Notes under the pieces: model-generated
The model's input: only the letters and a program-made list of their open reading frames with translations
Told to the model about the DNA's origin: nothing
Database searches by the model: none
From: UBA2357 sp046295975
GTDB lineage: Bacteria; Pseudomonadota; Gammaproteobacteria; Burkholderiales; Rhodocyclaceae
Length of the DNA stretch: 64,000 nt
NCBI GenBank assembly: GCA_046295975.1
Contig: JBKBMG010000002.1
Location: 186,001-250,000, forward strand
Direction: 5' to 3'
In this document: positions 55,745 to 64,000 of the stretch, in pieces
Position numbering within the stretch: the first letter of the stretch is position 1
Layout: every line of letters starts with the position of its first letter
Translations under genes and position numbers: made by a program

Positions 55745-57955
55745 TCACTTCCGCCGTACATCGACGACGTCGCGCACTTCGCGAATCAGCGAAATCGCCC
55801 GCTGCACCTGGCCAATTCCGCTCACCTCCATGGTGAAGCGCATGTTGGCCTTGCCCTTCTTGGTCAGGGTATTGACGGCGATCACATTGAGCTTCTCGCG
55901 CGACAACACCTCGGAGATGTCGCGCAACAAGCCCTGCCGGTCCATCGCCCGCACTTCCACATCCACCGGGAAGACCGCCTTCCCGCCCTCGCCGCCATCG
56001 GTGTTCCATTCGACATCCACCACCCGTTCCGGATCGGACTCGGCCAGGCGCTGGAAGTCGGCGCAGTCGACGCGATGGACCGACACGCCGCGCCCGCGCG
56101 TGACGAATCCCTGAATCGCGTCCGGCGGCGCCGGTTTGCAGCACCGGCTGAGCGAGGTCAGGATCTTGCCCACCCCGACGATGAGCACGTTGCCGCCGGT
56201 ATCGCTGGCTCGGCTGCGGCCCACCACGACTTCGGGCTGGACGTCCGCCGCATCCTCCTGCACCGGTTCGCGCAGCGCCATCTGCACCGCGCGCGGCCCG
56301 ACCTCGCCCCGGCCGGCGGCAACGAACATCGCATCGGCAGACTTGAAGCCAAGGCGCTCGGCCAAGCCGTCGATGTTGGCCTGCGACTGCCCCTCGCGCT
56401 GCATCTCGCGGGTCACGAAACTGCGGCCGCGCGAACTCAGTTCTTCTTCCTCAAGCTGGCTGAAGTACTGCTTGATCTTGTTGCGCGCACGACTGGTGCA
56501 CACATAGCCTTGTTGCTGATTGAGCCAGTCGCGGGAGGGACCGCCCTCGCGCACGCTGGTGATCTCCACCGTCTGGCCGTTCTCCAGACGGGTGTTGAGC
56601 GGCACCAGGTGGCCATCGACCTTGGCGCCGCGGCAGTGGTGCCCCAGTTCGGTGTGCAGGCGGTAGGCGAAGTCCACCGGCGTGGCGCCGCGCGGCAGGT
56701 CGATCACCCGCCCCTGCGGCGTCAACACGTAGATGGTGTCGTCCATCGACGCACGGCGGAATTGTTCGATCCATTCGGCCGAATCGGCGATCTCGTCACG
56801 CCACGACAGCAGACTGCGCAGCAGCGCGATCTTCTCGTCGTACTCACCGCCGTGACCCGCGCCTTCCTTGTAACGCCAGTGCGCCGCCACACCCAGTTCG
56901 GCATGGCGGTGCATGTCATAGGTGCGGATCTGCACTTCCAGTGCACGCCCATCCGAAGCCATCACCGCGGTGTGCAGGGATTGATAGTTGTTGCCCTTGG
57001 GCTTGGAGATGTAGTCGTCGTACTCCCTGGCAATCGGCGTCCACAGCCGGTTGACGATGTCGAGCACGGTGTAGCAGTCCTCCACCCTGTCGACCAGCAC
57101 GCGCACCGCGCGGATGTCGTACACCTGGGAGAAATCCAGCCCTTTGGAGCGCATCTTGTTGTAGATGCTGAAGATGTGCTTGGGCCGGCCGAATACCTCG
57201 CCGCGAATGCCTGACGCACGCAGTTCCCCGGTCAAGCGCTCGATCGCGTTATGGATGAACTCCTCGCGCTCGGAGCGGCGCTCGTCGAGCATCTTGGCAA
57301 TGCGCTTGTAGGTCTCGGGCTCGAGAAAGCGGAAGGACAAATCCTCCAGTTCCCACTTGAGCTGCCACACCCCCAGACGGTTGGCCAGCGGCGCGTAGAT
57401 ATCGAAGCTCTCGCGCGCGATGTCGATGCGCTTGTCCGACGGCTGCTCGGTGAAGTAACGCAAGGTCTGGGTGCGCGACGCCAGCCGCAACAGGACGACA
57501 CGTATGTCCTGCACCATGCCCAGCACCATCTTGCGCAACACCTCGGTCTGGGCGCGGATTTCGGGCGCGGTCGCGTGGGCTGTCTGACGGGTGAGCAGGC
57601 GCAAGCCGTTGAGTCTGCGCAGGCCGTCGACCAGGCTCGCAACCGACGGCGTAAACCGCTCGGCGAGCACGGTTTCCGCGTCGTCGAGGTATTCGTGCAC
57701 GGCAAACAGCAGCGCTGCCACCCGGGTATCGACGTCGAGCTTGAGCGAGGCGGCAATCAGGGCCATGCCCAAGGCATGGATCAGGACTGATTCGCCGGTA
57801 CCGAGCACCCGCCCCTCGTAGCCCTCATAGACTTCTTCCGCCAACGCGAGCGCATCGCGCACGCGGGCAAGTTCCTCTGGGGAAAGCCCCTCGCCGATCA
57901 GTTCGACCGGCGCGGCGGCATCAAGATTGGAGACAGCATGCGTGACGGAGACCAT
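55745..57955 (-). CDS. relA: GTP pyrophosphokinase RelA (synthetase-only)
   Basis: A 736-residue RelA/SpoT homologue. The HD hydrolase domain is degenerate: where SpoT has HDxxED, this protein reads LLFAVHEYLDD, so it should not hydrolyse (p)ppGpp. The synthetase has EYDDYISKPKGNNYQSLHTAV (EXDD class, typical of RelA) and EVQIRTYDMH. TGS (VIDLPRGATPVDFAYRLHTELG), zinc-finger region and ACT domains follow. ATG 57955 gives a length like other RelA. Confidence 0.93.
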   Translation of the reverse strand: MVSVTHAVSNLDAAAPVELIGEGLSPEELARVRDALALAEEVYEGYEGRVLGTGESVLIHALGMALIAASLKLDVDTRVAALLFAVHEYLDDAETVLAERFTPSVASLVDGLRRLNGLRLLTRQTAHATAPEIRAQTEVLRKMVLGMVQDIRVVLLRLASRTQTLRYFTEQPSDKRIDIARESFDIYAPLANRLGVWQLKWELEDLSFRFLEPETYKRIAKMLDERRSEREEFIHNAIERLTGELRASGIRGEVFGRPKHIFSIYNKMRSKGLDFSQVYDIRAVRVLVDRVEDCYTVLDIVNRLWTPIAREYDDYISKPKGNNYQSLHTAVMASDGRALEVQIRTYDMHRHAELGVAAHWRYKEGAGHGGEYDEKIALLRSLLSWRDEIADSAEWIEQFRRASMDDTIYVLTPQGRVIDLPRGATPVDFAYRLHTELGHHCRGAKVDGHLVPLNTRLENGQTVEITSVREGGPSRDWLNQQQGYVCTSRARNKIKQYFSQLEEEELSSRGRSFVTREMQREGQSQANIDGLAERLGFKSADAMFVAAGRGEVGPRAVQMALREPVQEDAADVQPEVVVGRSRASDTGGNVLIVGVGKILTSLSRCCKPAPPDAIQGFVTRGRGVSVHRVDCADFQRLAESDPERVVDVEWNTDGGEGGKAVFPVDVEVRAMDRQGLLRDISEVLSREKLNVIAVNTLTKKGKANMRFTMEVSGIGQVQRAISLIREVRDVVDVRRK

Positions 57956-58227
57956 GGCGCGGATTATCCCATATCCGGTGCCCGTTCCCGCTAGCTCCGC
58001 AACCCGCGCCTGCGGTCGACTCCGACCACGTCGCGTATTCGCCGCATCCACTTGGGTGGCCCCATGAGTTTCGCTCGACCCCTGCTCCGTCATGCATACC
58101 CACGATCCGCGCGGTGTAAACCGCCCGTACCGTATCAGCGGCCCGTATCGCACCTCCCCGGGGCTGTGAGATCATCCCCGCCACCCGCTGCGGCCCCTCC
58201 GCCGCCATCACGCACAATCCGAGAATC

Positions 58228-59121
58228 ATGCGCAAGACATTCGCCAACCCCTATCTGCTGCTGAGCCTCACCGCGCTGTTCTGGTCCGGCAACATGGTCA
58301 TCGGCCGTGGCATCACCGAATCCGCCCCACCGGTCGCGCTCGCATTCTGGCGCTGGGTCGTCGCCTTCGCGCTGGTGCTGCCCTTCGCCCTGCCCCATCT
58401 GCGCAGCCAGTCGGCGCAACTCAGAACGCACTGGAAAGCGGTCGTCGTGCTCGGCGTGCTCGGGGTCGGCTGCTACAACACTTTTGCTTACGTCGCGCTG
58501 CAGTACACCACCGCGACCAACGCGACGATGCTCAACTCCTTCATCCCGATTGCCACCATCGCGCTGGCCTTCGTCTTTCTCGGCAAGCGCCTGAGCGGGC
58601 TGGAGGCGCTGGGTGTGGTGGCCTCGCTGCTGGGGGTACTGACCATCGTCGGCAAGGGCAGCGTCGATACGCTGATGGCCTTCCGCCTCAACACCGGTGA
58701 TTTGTGGATGCTGGTGGCGGTGCTGACCTGGGGTGTCTACACCGTCGGCCTGCAGTGGCGGCCGCAAGGCGTGCACCCCATGCTGATGCTGGCGGCCTTC
58801 ATCGTCGTCGGACTGCTGGCCCTCGCCCCTTTTTACGCCTACGAACTGCATCAGGGCCGGACACTGCTGGTGACACCCACCACCGTGGTGGCGATTCTCT
58901 ACGTCGGCACGTTCGCCAGCTTCCTCGGTTTCGTCTTCTACAATGCCGGCATTGCTGCCGTCGGCTCAAACCGTGGCGCGCTGTTCATCCACCTGATGCC
59001 GGTATTCGGCACGCTGCTCGCCGCCGTCTTCCTCGGCGAACGGCCCTACTGGTATCACTTCGTCGGCATTCTGCTGGTGTTCCTGGGTATTTACCTGACC
59101 ACCCGCCGGCCTGCCGGCTGA
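58228..59121 (+). CDS. EamA-family (DMT) membrane exporter
   Basis: A 297-residue protein with ten membrane helices in two EamA repeats: first NPYLLLSLTALFWSGNMVIGRG, second GDLWMLVAVLTWGVYTVGLQW. VALQYTTATNATMLNSFIPI and GSNRGALFIHLMPVFGTLLA are usual. The family exports amino acids or metabolites; substrate unknown. Five bases before mtfA. Confidence 0.85.
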   Translation: MRKTFANPYLLLSLTALFWSGNMVIGRGITESAPPVALAFWRWVVAFALVLPFALPHLRSQSAQLRTHWKAVVVLGVLGVGCYNTFAYVALQYTTATNATMLNSFIPIATIALAFVFLGKRLSGLEALGVVASLLGVLTIVGKGSVDTLMAFRLNTGDLWMLVAVLTWGVYTVGLQWRPQGVHPMLMLAAFIVVGLLALAPFYAYELHQGRTLLVTPTTVVAILYVGTFASFLGFVFYNAGIAAVGSNRGALFIHLMPVFGTLLAAVFLGERPYWYHFVGILLVFLGIYLTTRRPAG

Positions 59122-59126
59122 ATACC

Positions 59127-60077
59127 ATGTTCGGACTTTTCAGGCGCAAAGCACCACAACCAGCCGCCTCCGCCGCGCGCGTACCCGAGGCGCTCTGGGC
59201 CCGGATCGAGCAGTCGCTGCCCTTCCTCGATTTTCTTCCGGCCCCGGATCGGCCACGCCTGCGCGCACTGGCGATCGAGTTTCTGGAACAAAAGGAATTC
59301 CACGGCGCGAACGGCCTGCCCCTCACCAACGAGATCATGCTCTCGATCGCCTTGCAGGCCTGCGTACCGATTCTCAATATCGGCCTGGATGCCTACAGCG
59401 GTTGGGTGGGCATCGTCGTCTATCCCGGTGAGATCCTGATTCGGCGCCGCGAAACGGACGAGCATGGGGTGGTGCACGAGTTCGACGACACCGTGCTGGG
59501 CGAAGCCTGGCCCGACGGTCCGGTGGTGATCTCGTGGGACGTCACGGATACCGCAACCACGGCGGAGGGCGAGCCGGAGTCCGCGGCAGAACCGGTGCAG
59601 CCGGCCGACTCCACCGCCTCGTCGGCCACCCCGTACCGTATCGACTACCCCTCGCAAGCCGAAGCCGAGCCACTCGCCCCCAACGTCGTCCTGCACGAAT
59701 TCGCCCACAAGCTAGACATGATCAACGGCGGCGCGGATGGCTTTCCTGTCCTGCACGCAGACATGTCCCGGAACGACTGGGCGAGCGCGTTCTCCGCGGC
59801 CTACGACGACTTCTGCGAGCGCGTCGACCACGTGTTCAATGACCACGCGTTCAACGAACACGCCTTCAACGAACATGCCTTGCCCATGGACCCCTATGGC
59901 GCCGAGCATCCCGCCGAGTTTTTTGCGGTAGCCTCGGAAACGTTTTTTGAAGCACCCGCGGTACTGCTGCACGCCTACCCCGAGGTCTATCGACAGTTGG
60001 CACAGTTCTATCGTCAGGACCCGGCAGCCGGCGAACGCGCCCTCTACGGAGAACCTGACAGCGACCGGCACGTCTGA
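59127..60077 (+). CDS. mtfA: MtfA-like zinc peptidase
   Basis: A 316-residue metallopeptidase which in E. coli also titrates the Mlc repressor. The zinc motif is His190-Glu-Phe-Ala-His194 (VVLHEFAHKLDMING) with the downstream Glu in HPAEFFAVASETFFE. Length exceeds the usual 260-270 residues by two inserts: an Ala/Glu/Pro-rich loop (about 148-178) and a triplicated pentapeptide FN(D/E)HA at 237-251. Both lie outside the core. Stop codon abuts the palindromic element that follows. Confidence 0.9.
   Translation: MFGLFRRKAPQPAASAARVPEALWARIEQSLPFLDFLPAPDRPRLRALAIEFLEQKEFHGANGLPLTNEIMLSIALQACVPILNIGLDAYSGWVGIVVYPGEILIRRRETDEHGVVHEFDDTVLGEAWPDGPVVISWDVTDTATTAEGEPESAAEPVQPADSTASSATPYRIDYPSQAEAEPLAPNVVLHEFAHKLDMINGGADGFPVLHADMSRNDWASAFSAAYDDFCERVDHVFNDHAFNEHAFNEHALPMDPYGAEHPAEFFAVASETFFEAPAVLLHAYPEVYRQLAQFYRQDPAAGERALYGEPDSDRHV
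59835..59879 (+). repeat. Three in-frame copies of a 15-base unit inside mtfA
   Basis: Units at 59835-59849, 59850-59864 and 59865-59879 (TTCAACGAACACGCC and variants, 2-3 differences) encode FNDHA-FNEHA-FNEHA. Direct tandem duplication in the loop before the third zinc ligand. Confidence 0.85.
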
Positions 60078-60220
60078 GAGCTTGTGAAGAAATCGTCGCG
60101 AGCAGAGCCGAGTGCAAGGCGCGAGCGAGCGAACGACGAGACATATCATATAGATAGGCGAGGAGTGAGCGAGTGAGTAACGCAGCAATCGGTTCGCGCA
60201 GCAGATTTGCTCACAGGCTC
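60078..60220. repeat. 143-bp palindromic intergenic element (MITE/REP-like)
   Basis: The ends are imperfect inverted repeats of 17 bases (GAGCTTGTGAAGAAATC at left; complement of the right end GAGCCTGTGAGCAAATC; 14 of 17 agree). The inverted homology continues inwards in part (CGCGA/CCGA near both ends) and the core is purine-rich with GCGAGCGAGCGA and an AT centre, CATATCATATAGATAG. No open frame of note. Similar short elements are, from memory, dispersed in Thauera and Azoarcus genomes. It starts exactly after the mtfA stop codon. Confidence 0.65.
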
Positions 60221-60259
60221 TGAGTCCTCATCCCCTCGCCACCCGACGCCCCAACCAAC

Positions 60260-60769
60260 ATGACCGCTGCCCCACCCCACTCAACGGCCGGCGCGGCCCA
60301 TCCGGGCGATGCGCGCAAGCGCCTGCTGATCGTCTATCACACCCAGTCCGGCAATACCGGACGACTCGCCGACGCGGTGTTGCGCGGCGCACGCCGCGTG
60401 GACGAGATCGATACCCGATTGCTGCGCGCCTTCGACGCCGGCGTGGACGACTTGCTCACATGCCACGGCCTGCTGCTCGGCACACCCGAGAACTTCGGCA
60501 CCATGTCCGGAGCGCTCAAGGACTTCTTCGACCGGACCTACTACCCCTGTGAAGGACGTCTCACCGGCCTGCCTTACGCAGTTTTCATCAGCGCCGGCAA
60601 CGACGGTAGCGGTGCGGTGCGCGAGATTGGACGCATCGCGAACGGTTACGGCTGGAAGACCGTCGCCGAGCCCGTCATCTGCCGCGGGTCGATCACCCCC
60701 GACGCCCTCTCAGCCTGCGAGGACCTCGGAGAGGCGATGGCTGCCGGCCTTGCCCTGGGCATTCTTTAA
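60260..60769 (+). CDS. Flavodoxin-like NAD(P)H-dependent reductase
   Basis: A 169-residue flavodoxin-fold protein. KRLLIVYHTQSGNTGRLADAV is the FMN phosphate loop; GLLLGTPENFGTMSGALKDFFDRTYY and SAGNDGSG give the isoalloxazine loops. Such small proteins are often annotated as NAD(P)H-dependent oxidoreductase or WrbA-like; electron partner is unknown. The first 18 residues are a variable tail and the start might be further in. Confidence 0.82.
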   Translation: MTAAPPHSTAGAAHPGDARKRLLIVYHTQSGNTGRLADAVLRGARRVDEIDTRLLRAFDAGVDDLLTCHGLLLGTPENFGTMSGALKDFFDRTYYPCEGRLTGLPYAVFISAGNDGSGAVREIGRIANGYGWKTVAEPVICRGSITPDALSACEDLGEAMAAGLALGIL

Positions 60770-60922
60770 GGCCCTCCGAGGCGCACGCCCCCCCGCAAGG
60801 CCCACAGTGCGCAGCATTTCACCTTATGAAACACTCATCCTTTGCTTCGCCCCTCGCACAGGTCTAAGCTGAACGGGCCTTAACCGGCTTGTCACACTTC
60901 AAACTTGCTCGGAGGTACCAAA

Positions 60923-61363
60923 ATGGCGATAACCTGGATTCTGGTTGCCAATGCCAGCCTGGCCAAACTCTATGAGAACCTTGGACCCAACAAGGGACTC
61001 AGGCTGGTAAAGGAGCTACTCCATCCGGAAAGCCGCTTTAAGAATTCCGAACTCGTCACCGATCGCCCGGGCAGCATGGCTTCCTCCGGAAACGGCCAGG
61101 GTTCCAAACTGCCCCAGACCCTGCCCAAGGAGCACGAGGCGAAGGTATTTGCTCAGGAGATCGCACAGGAACTGTACATGGGGCGCACCCGAAACGCCTT
61201 CGCGCGAGCCATCGTCGTCGCGCCGCCGGCCTTCATGGGCATGCTCAACGGCGTGCTGGACCAACCCACCGCCCAGTTGATCACCGACCGTTTTGAAAAG
61301 GACTACACCAAATCGCCCGAGCCGCAACTGAAGGAACGACTCGCGGAATGCATCTACCTCTGA
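60923..61363 (+). CDS. Host attachment family protein
   Basis: A 146-residue protein of the Host_attach family (first reported for plant-attachment in Agrobacterium-type bacteria; biochemical function unknown). MAITWILVANASLAKLYEN, ELVTDRPGSMASSGNG and the VAPPAFMGMLNGVLDQPT plus C-terminal FEKDYTKSPEPQLKERL are visible. The start has GGAGG eight bases upstream. Related proteins resemble the eRF1-like stalk domains, which leaves an RNA/nucleotide role possible. Confidence 0.85.
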   Translation: MAITWILVANASLAKLYENLGPNKGLRLVKELLHPESRFKNSELVTDRPGSMASSGNGQGSKLPQTLPKEHEAKVFAQEIAQELYMGRTRNAFARAIVVAPPAFMGMLNGVLDQPTAQLITDRFEKDYTKSPEPQLKERLAECIYL

Positions 61364-61376
61364 ACTAGCCTGATCT

Positions 61377-61403
61377 GCACGCTGGGCGCACCGCCCGGCG
61401 TGC
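61377..61403. repeat. GC-rich hairpin after the host-attachment gene
   Basis: GCACGCTGGGCG-CAC-CGCCCGGCGTGC, a 12-base stem with one T-G wobble, 13 bases after the stop. No T-run, so termination is uncertain; it may protect the transcript end. The next 140 bases to the convergent transporter hold nothing recognisable. Confidence 0.5.
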
Positions 61404-61544
61404 CTGTCCGACCGTCCTCACCTACAGCACCCTCTCCGCAGGCCCTTCCCTAAAAAAGCACGAGGACACCCGTCCTCACCGGACACCTACCGCTGTGCGC
61501 ATGCAGCCGCCCGCCGCCCCCCGAAAACGGCGTCGAGCAAAGCC

Positions 61545-62789
61545 TCAAGGCTGAGTGCGCGCGTCATCGCCGCCGGCCGGCCTGCGACCACCAAACCACA
61601 GCGGTCCAAGCGCCAGAAGTTGCAACACCAGCAGGCCCGCAAACGCCGCGCTCAGCGACGCCCCCGTCTCCCAGCCAAGGTGCCGCAAGCCGTCCAGCAC
61701 ACCGCCCAGCCCCCACTGCACCCCAAACGCACCGACGAAAGCCATCAGGTTGATCGCGGTGCTCACCCGGCCGAAGGCCGCACGCGGAAAGCCGGCGGAC
61801 GTCGCAAGATACGACTGTGCATTCACCGAGGACAGCACCCCAACCAGGAACCAGAGTACCGGCACCGGCCCCCATCGCAGCAGAATCAACGCCTCGACCG
61901 CGAGCATTGCGCTGAACCCCACCTGCATCAGGTTGGCCGGACTCACGCCCCGCCTGGCCAGCCGCGTGCCCAACATTCCAATCGAAAGCTGTCCAACCAG
62001 CATGCCGATGTTGAGTATCAACAGATTGCCTGCCGCCTGCGACAGCGACAAACCGTTCACGTTCATCATCCACGGTATCGCCCACAGACTCTGCAAGGCC
62101 ATGAAGCCACCGGTAAAGAACACGGCTGAGCCTGCAAAGCGCAGAAACCCGGGGGCGACGAAAATCTTCCCCGCCGCCCGGAACGCCTCGCCCACGGTCT
62201 CGTTCGAGGCATGCGGCGCCTCATCCGGCAGCGCGACGAAGATGAACACTGCCACCGCGGTCGCGATCGCAGCAATCATCCAGAACACCCCTCGCCACCC
62301 CACCAGCGGCAACATCGCCTCGACCGGCGCCGTCGCCGTCAGCGCACCCAAGGCACCGGCCGCCATGATGAATCCGGTCATGGAGGTCTGGCGCTCAGGC
62401 AGATACCACATCGCAAACCCCTTCAAACCCGCCATCAGACAAGCCGAAACGCCCAATCCGATCAAGCCGCGCGCCAAGCCCAACTCCGTCAGCGAATCCC
62501 CCAACGCGAACGCCGCCGCCCCGAGTGCCGCCAGCAGCAGCAAACCACCTTCCACCTTGCGCGGCCCGAATCGGTCCAGCGCAATCCCCAGCGGAATCTG
62601 TGCACAGGCAAAGGTCAGGAAGTACGCACTGGTAAGCAAACCAAGATCCGCCGCCGACAGACTCAACTCCGCCGTCAAATCGGGCGAAATCACCGCATTC
62701 ACGGTCCGCAGCAGATACGAAAGATAGTAGCCGAGCGCGAACGGCAGGAAGATCGTGAGCCAGGGATTCGGGCGGGGGGTCGGTAGCAT
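61545..62789 (-). CDS. Major facilitator superfamily transporter
   Basis: A 414-residue transporter with twelve predicted helices. The first block LPFALGYYLSYLLRTVNAVISPDL and the RFGPRK loop motif between helices 2 and 3 fit MFS; YLPERQTSMTGFIMAAGALGAL is the middle. Substrate cannot be named. ATG 62789 begins MLPTPRPNPWL; upstream in-frame codons give an unlikely N-terminus. Confidence 0.82.
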   Translation of the reverse strand: MLPTPRPNPWLTIFLPFALGYYLSYLLRTVNAVISPDLTAELSLSAADLGLLTSAYFLTFACAQIPLGIALDRFGPRKVEGGLLLLAALGAAAFALGDSLTELGLARGLIGLGVSACLMAGLKGFAMWYLPERQTSMTGFIMAAGALGALTATAPVEAMLPLVGWRGVFWMIAAIATAVAVFIFVALPDEAPHASNETVGEAFRAAGKIFVAPGFLRFAGSAVFFTGGFMALQSLWAIPWMMNVNGLSLSQAAGNLLILNIGMLVGQLSIGMLGTRLARRGVSPANLMQVGFSAMLAVEALILLRWGPVPVLWFLVGVLSSVNAQSYLATSAGFPRAAFGRVSTAINLMAFVGAFGVQWGLGGVLDGLRHLGWETGASLSAAFAGLLVLQLLALGPLWFGGRRPAGGDDARTQP

Positions 62790-63001
62790 TTTGTCGTTCT
62801 TTGGGGGAGCGGTCGCCGTATAGAACGCAGGATCATACCTCGTCCCTTCCGATCTGCGCCCCGGCGACGGAGCAACGAACGGCGACAGCGCGAGCGGGAA
62901 CAAGCGATCAGCTGGCATGAACGCCACCCCGCCTCCGGCCGCTGAAAGCCGAATCTGATAGACTCATCACCCCATAACCGAATCGACCTATCATCAACCC
63001 G

Positions 63002-63877
63002 ATGAACGAATCACTCACCGGCATGAAGACTCTCAGTGTGGTTTTGCCTGCCAAGAACGAAGCCGTTGCAGTGGGAGGTACGGTTGCTAGAGTCTTGTCC
63101 GCCTTTTCCGACGCAGAAGTCATCGTGGTCAACGACGGCTCAATCGACGATACTGCCCAGGTAGCCGAAGCAGCTGGCGCCAAAGTCATATCGCATCCGT
63201 ACTGCAAGGGCAACGGCGCAGCGATCAAGACCGGTGCCCGAGCCGCCGTGGGCGACGTGATCGTTTTCATGGATGCAGACGGTCAGCACGATCCCTCGGA
63301 CATATCACGACTATTGTCGAAATTAGAAGAGGGCTACGATCTTGTAGTGGGCGCGCGTGACCGCGCCTCCCAGGCCAGCGTCGGACGTAGCCTTGCAAAT
63401 CTCTTCTACAACCGCCTGGCGACTTACATGACCGGCCACAGGATTGACGATCTGACTTCGGGTTTTCGCGCAGTTCGGGCAGAAAAGTTCCGCGAATTTC
63501 TCTATCTGCTTCCAAACGGTTTTTCGTACCCAACGACCAGCACAATGGCATTCTTCCGCGCTGGCTATAGCGTCGCCTACATTCCTATCAGGGCGGCAAA
63601 GCGGATTGGCAAGAGTCACATCCACCTGATCAAGGACGGAGTCCGATTTCTTTTAATCATCTTCAAGATCGGCACTCTGTACTCGCCGTTGAAGCTATTC
63701 GCACCTGTTGCTTCTGCAATGTTCTTGTTAGCAACCGGCTGGTACGCGCATACGTTGATTGATCAGGGACGCTTCACCAATATGAGCACGCTACTCTATA
63801 CAGGTAGCGTCATCACCTTCTTGATGGGGCTGATTTCGGAGCAGATTACCGCGCTGATGTACAAGAGGCACGAGTAA
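63002..63877 (+). CDS. Family 2 glycosyltransferase with C-terminal membrane helices
   Basis: A 291-residue glycosyltransferase of the dolichyl-/undecaprenyl-phosphate type. SVVLPAKNEAVAVGG near the start, VNDGSIDDTA, and Asp91-Ala-Asp93 (MDADGQHDP) for metal/nucleotide sugar. Two membrane helices follow at roughly 225-250 and 262-288. Base composition is visibly lower in GC than in the rest of the window, suggesting a horizontally shaped polysaccharide locus. ATG 63023 is an alternative start. Confidence 0.87.
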   Translation: MNESLTGMKTLSVVLPAKNEAVAVGGTVARVLSAFSDAEVIVVNDGSIDDTAQVAEAAGAKVISHPYCKGNGAAIKTGARAAVGDVIVFMDADGQHDPSDISRLLSKLEEGYDLVVGARDRASQASVGRSLANLFYNRLATYMTGHRIDDLTSGFRAVRAEKFREFLYLLPNGFSYPTTSTMAFFRAGYSVAYIPIRAAKRIGKSHIHLIKDGVRFLLIIFKIGTLYSPLKLFAPVASAMFLLATGWYAHTLIDQGRFTNMSTLLYTGSVITFLMGLISEQITALMYKRHE

Positions 63878-63917
63878 GGCGCTGTTCTATGACGGGCTTC
63901 GCGCCACTTCACCGACC

Positions 63918-64000
63918 ATGACAGGCCCGATCACCCTCGGCACCCTCCGAACGAGTCTGGTGCTGGGGTTTCGCCTGTTGGTTCAGGCGGCAACATTGAT
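63918..64000 (+). CDS. Start of a polysaccharide flippase-like membrane protein (partial)
   Basis: The window ends after 27 codons. MTGPITLGTLRTSLVLGFRL, continuing LVQAATL, looks like the N-terminus of Wzx/RfbX oligosaccharide flippases, which open with a short loop and the first membrane helix. Placement directly behind the glycosyltransferase agrees. The rest is outside, so this is tentative. Confidence 0.4.
   Translation, partial: MTGPITLGTLRTSLVLGFRLLVQAATL

Noticed and set aside
55745..57955. Bifunctional SpoT instead of RelA
   Set aside because: The HD motif is lost and the EXDD synthetase motif is present, both pointing to synthetase-only RelA.
57956..57990. GATAAT near the relA start as a leaderless promoter
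   Set aside because: The hexamer would lie only about ten bases before the ATG and no -35 is present.

Overview
The window reads as ordinary chromosome of a high-GC betaproteobacterium, most likely a Rhodocyclales member of the Azoarcus/Thauera/Aromatoleum kind. That placement is inferred from gene families and gene order (isc operon with two desulfurases, dapC-dapD-pilU-dapE-prmB, smc-zipA-ligA, an etfBA/acyl-CoA dehydrogenase group); no rRNA is present to confirm it. Coding density is very high, no gap without a gene exceeds about 300 bases, and I saw no tRNA, rRNA, CRISPR array, prophage or insertion sequence.

Layout. 1-3076: 5' part of mutS behind suhB (both minus), then trmJ and cysE. 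3205-10475: a complete Fe-S assembly operon (iscR, a NifS-like desulfurase, iscS, iscU, iscA, hscB, hscA, fdx, iscX) followed by a glutathione peroxidase and a terminator; two tandem IscR-type sites precede iscR. 10590-16768 (minus): an orphan receiver protein, then dapC-dapD-pilU-dapE-prmB, a lysine/diaminopimelate set with a pilus ATPase inside it. 16867-24502 (plus): smc-zipA-ligA and galU. 24575-30252: typA, a methylthioadenosine/methylthioinosine phosphorylase, a tiny membrane-protein gene behind an SOS-box-like site, radA and a LysR regulator. 30419-34478: lplT, then the tsaB-rimI-udg string and a small exported protein.

34703-39398 (plus): OmpR/EnvZ-type two-component system, truncated haemoglobin, yciB, yciI-like, bolA and a parvulin isomerase, closed by a strong bidirectional terminator. 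39510-46375 plus 46409-48070: a fatty-acid oxidation neighbourhood: acyl-CoA dehydrogenase, a CbiM-like permease, etfA, etfB, a divergent TetR regulator with palindromic operator candidates between, tatD, an atypical enoyl-CoA hydratase and an acyl-CoA synthetase. 48210-51805: an Mla-type lipid transport system (permease with fused STAS-like domain, ATPase, MCE protein, lipoprotein) directly behind ppx. ppx and ppk are divergent, with a Pho-box-like triple repeat before ppk. 55745-62789: relA, a DMT exporter, mtfA, a 143-bp palindromic intergenic element, a flavodoxin-like reductase, a host-attachment family protein and an MFS transporter. The last kilobase, visibly poorer in GC, starts a surface polysaccharide locus (family 2 glycosyltransferase, then a flippase-like gene cut by the window edge).

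No large unknown multi-gene system stands out. The most interesting items are small: the SOS-box-like site with its tiny membrane protein (27517-27780), the 143-bp palindromic element (60078-60220), the operator array between etfB and tetR, the Pho-box candidate before ppk, the doubled cysteine desulfurase, and the enoyl-CoA hydratase lacking both catalytic glutamates.
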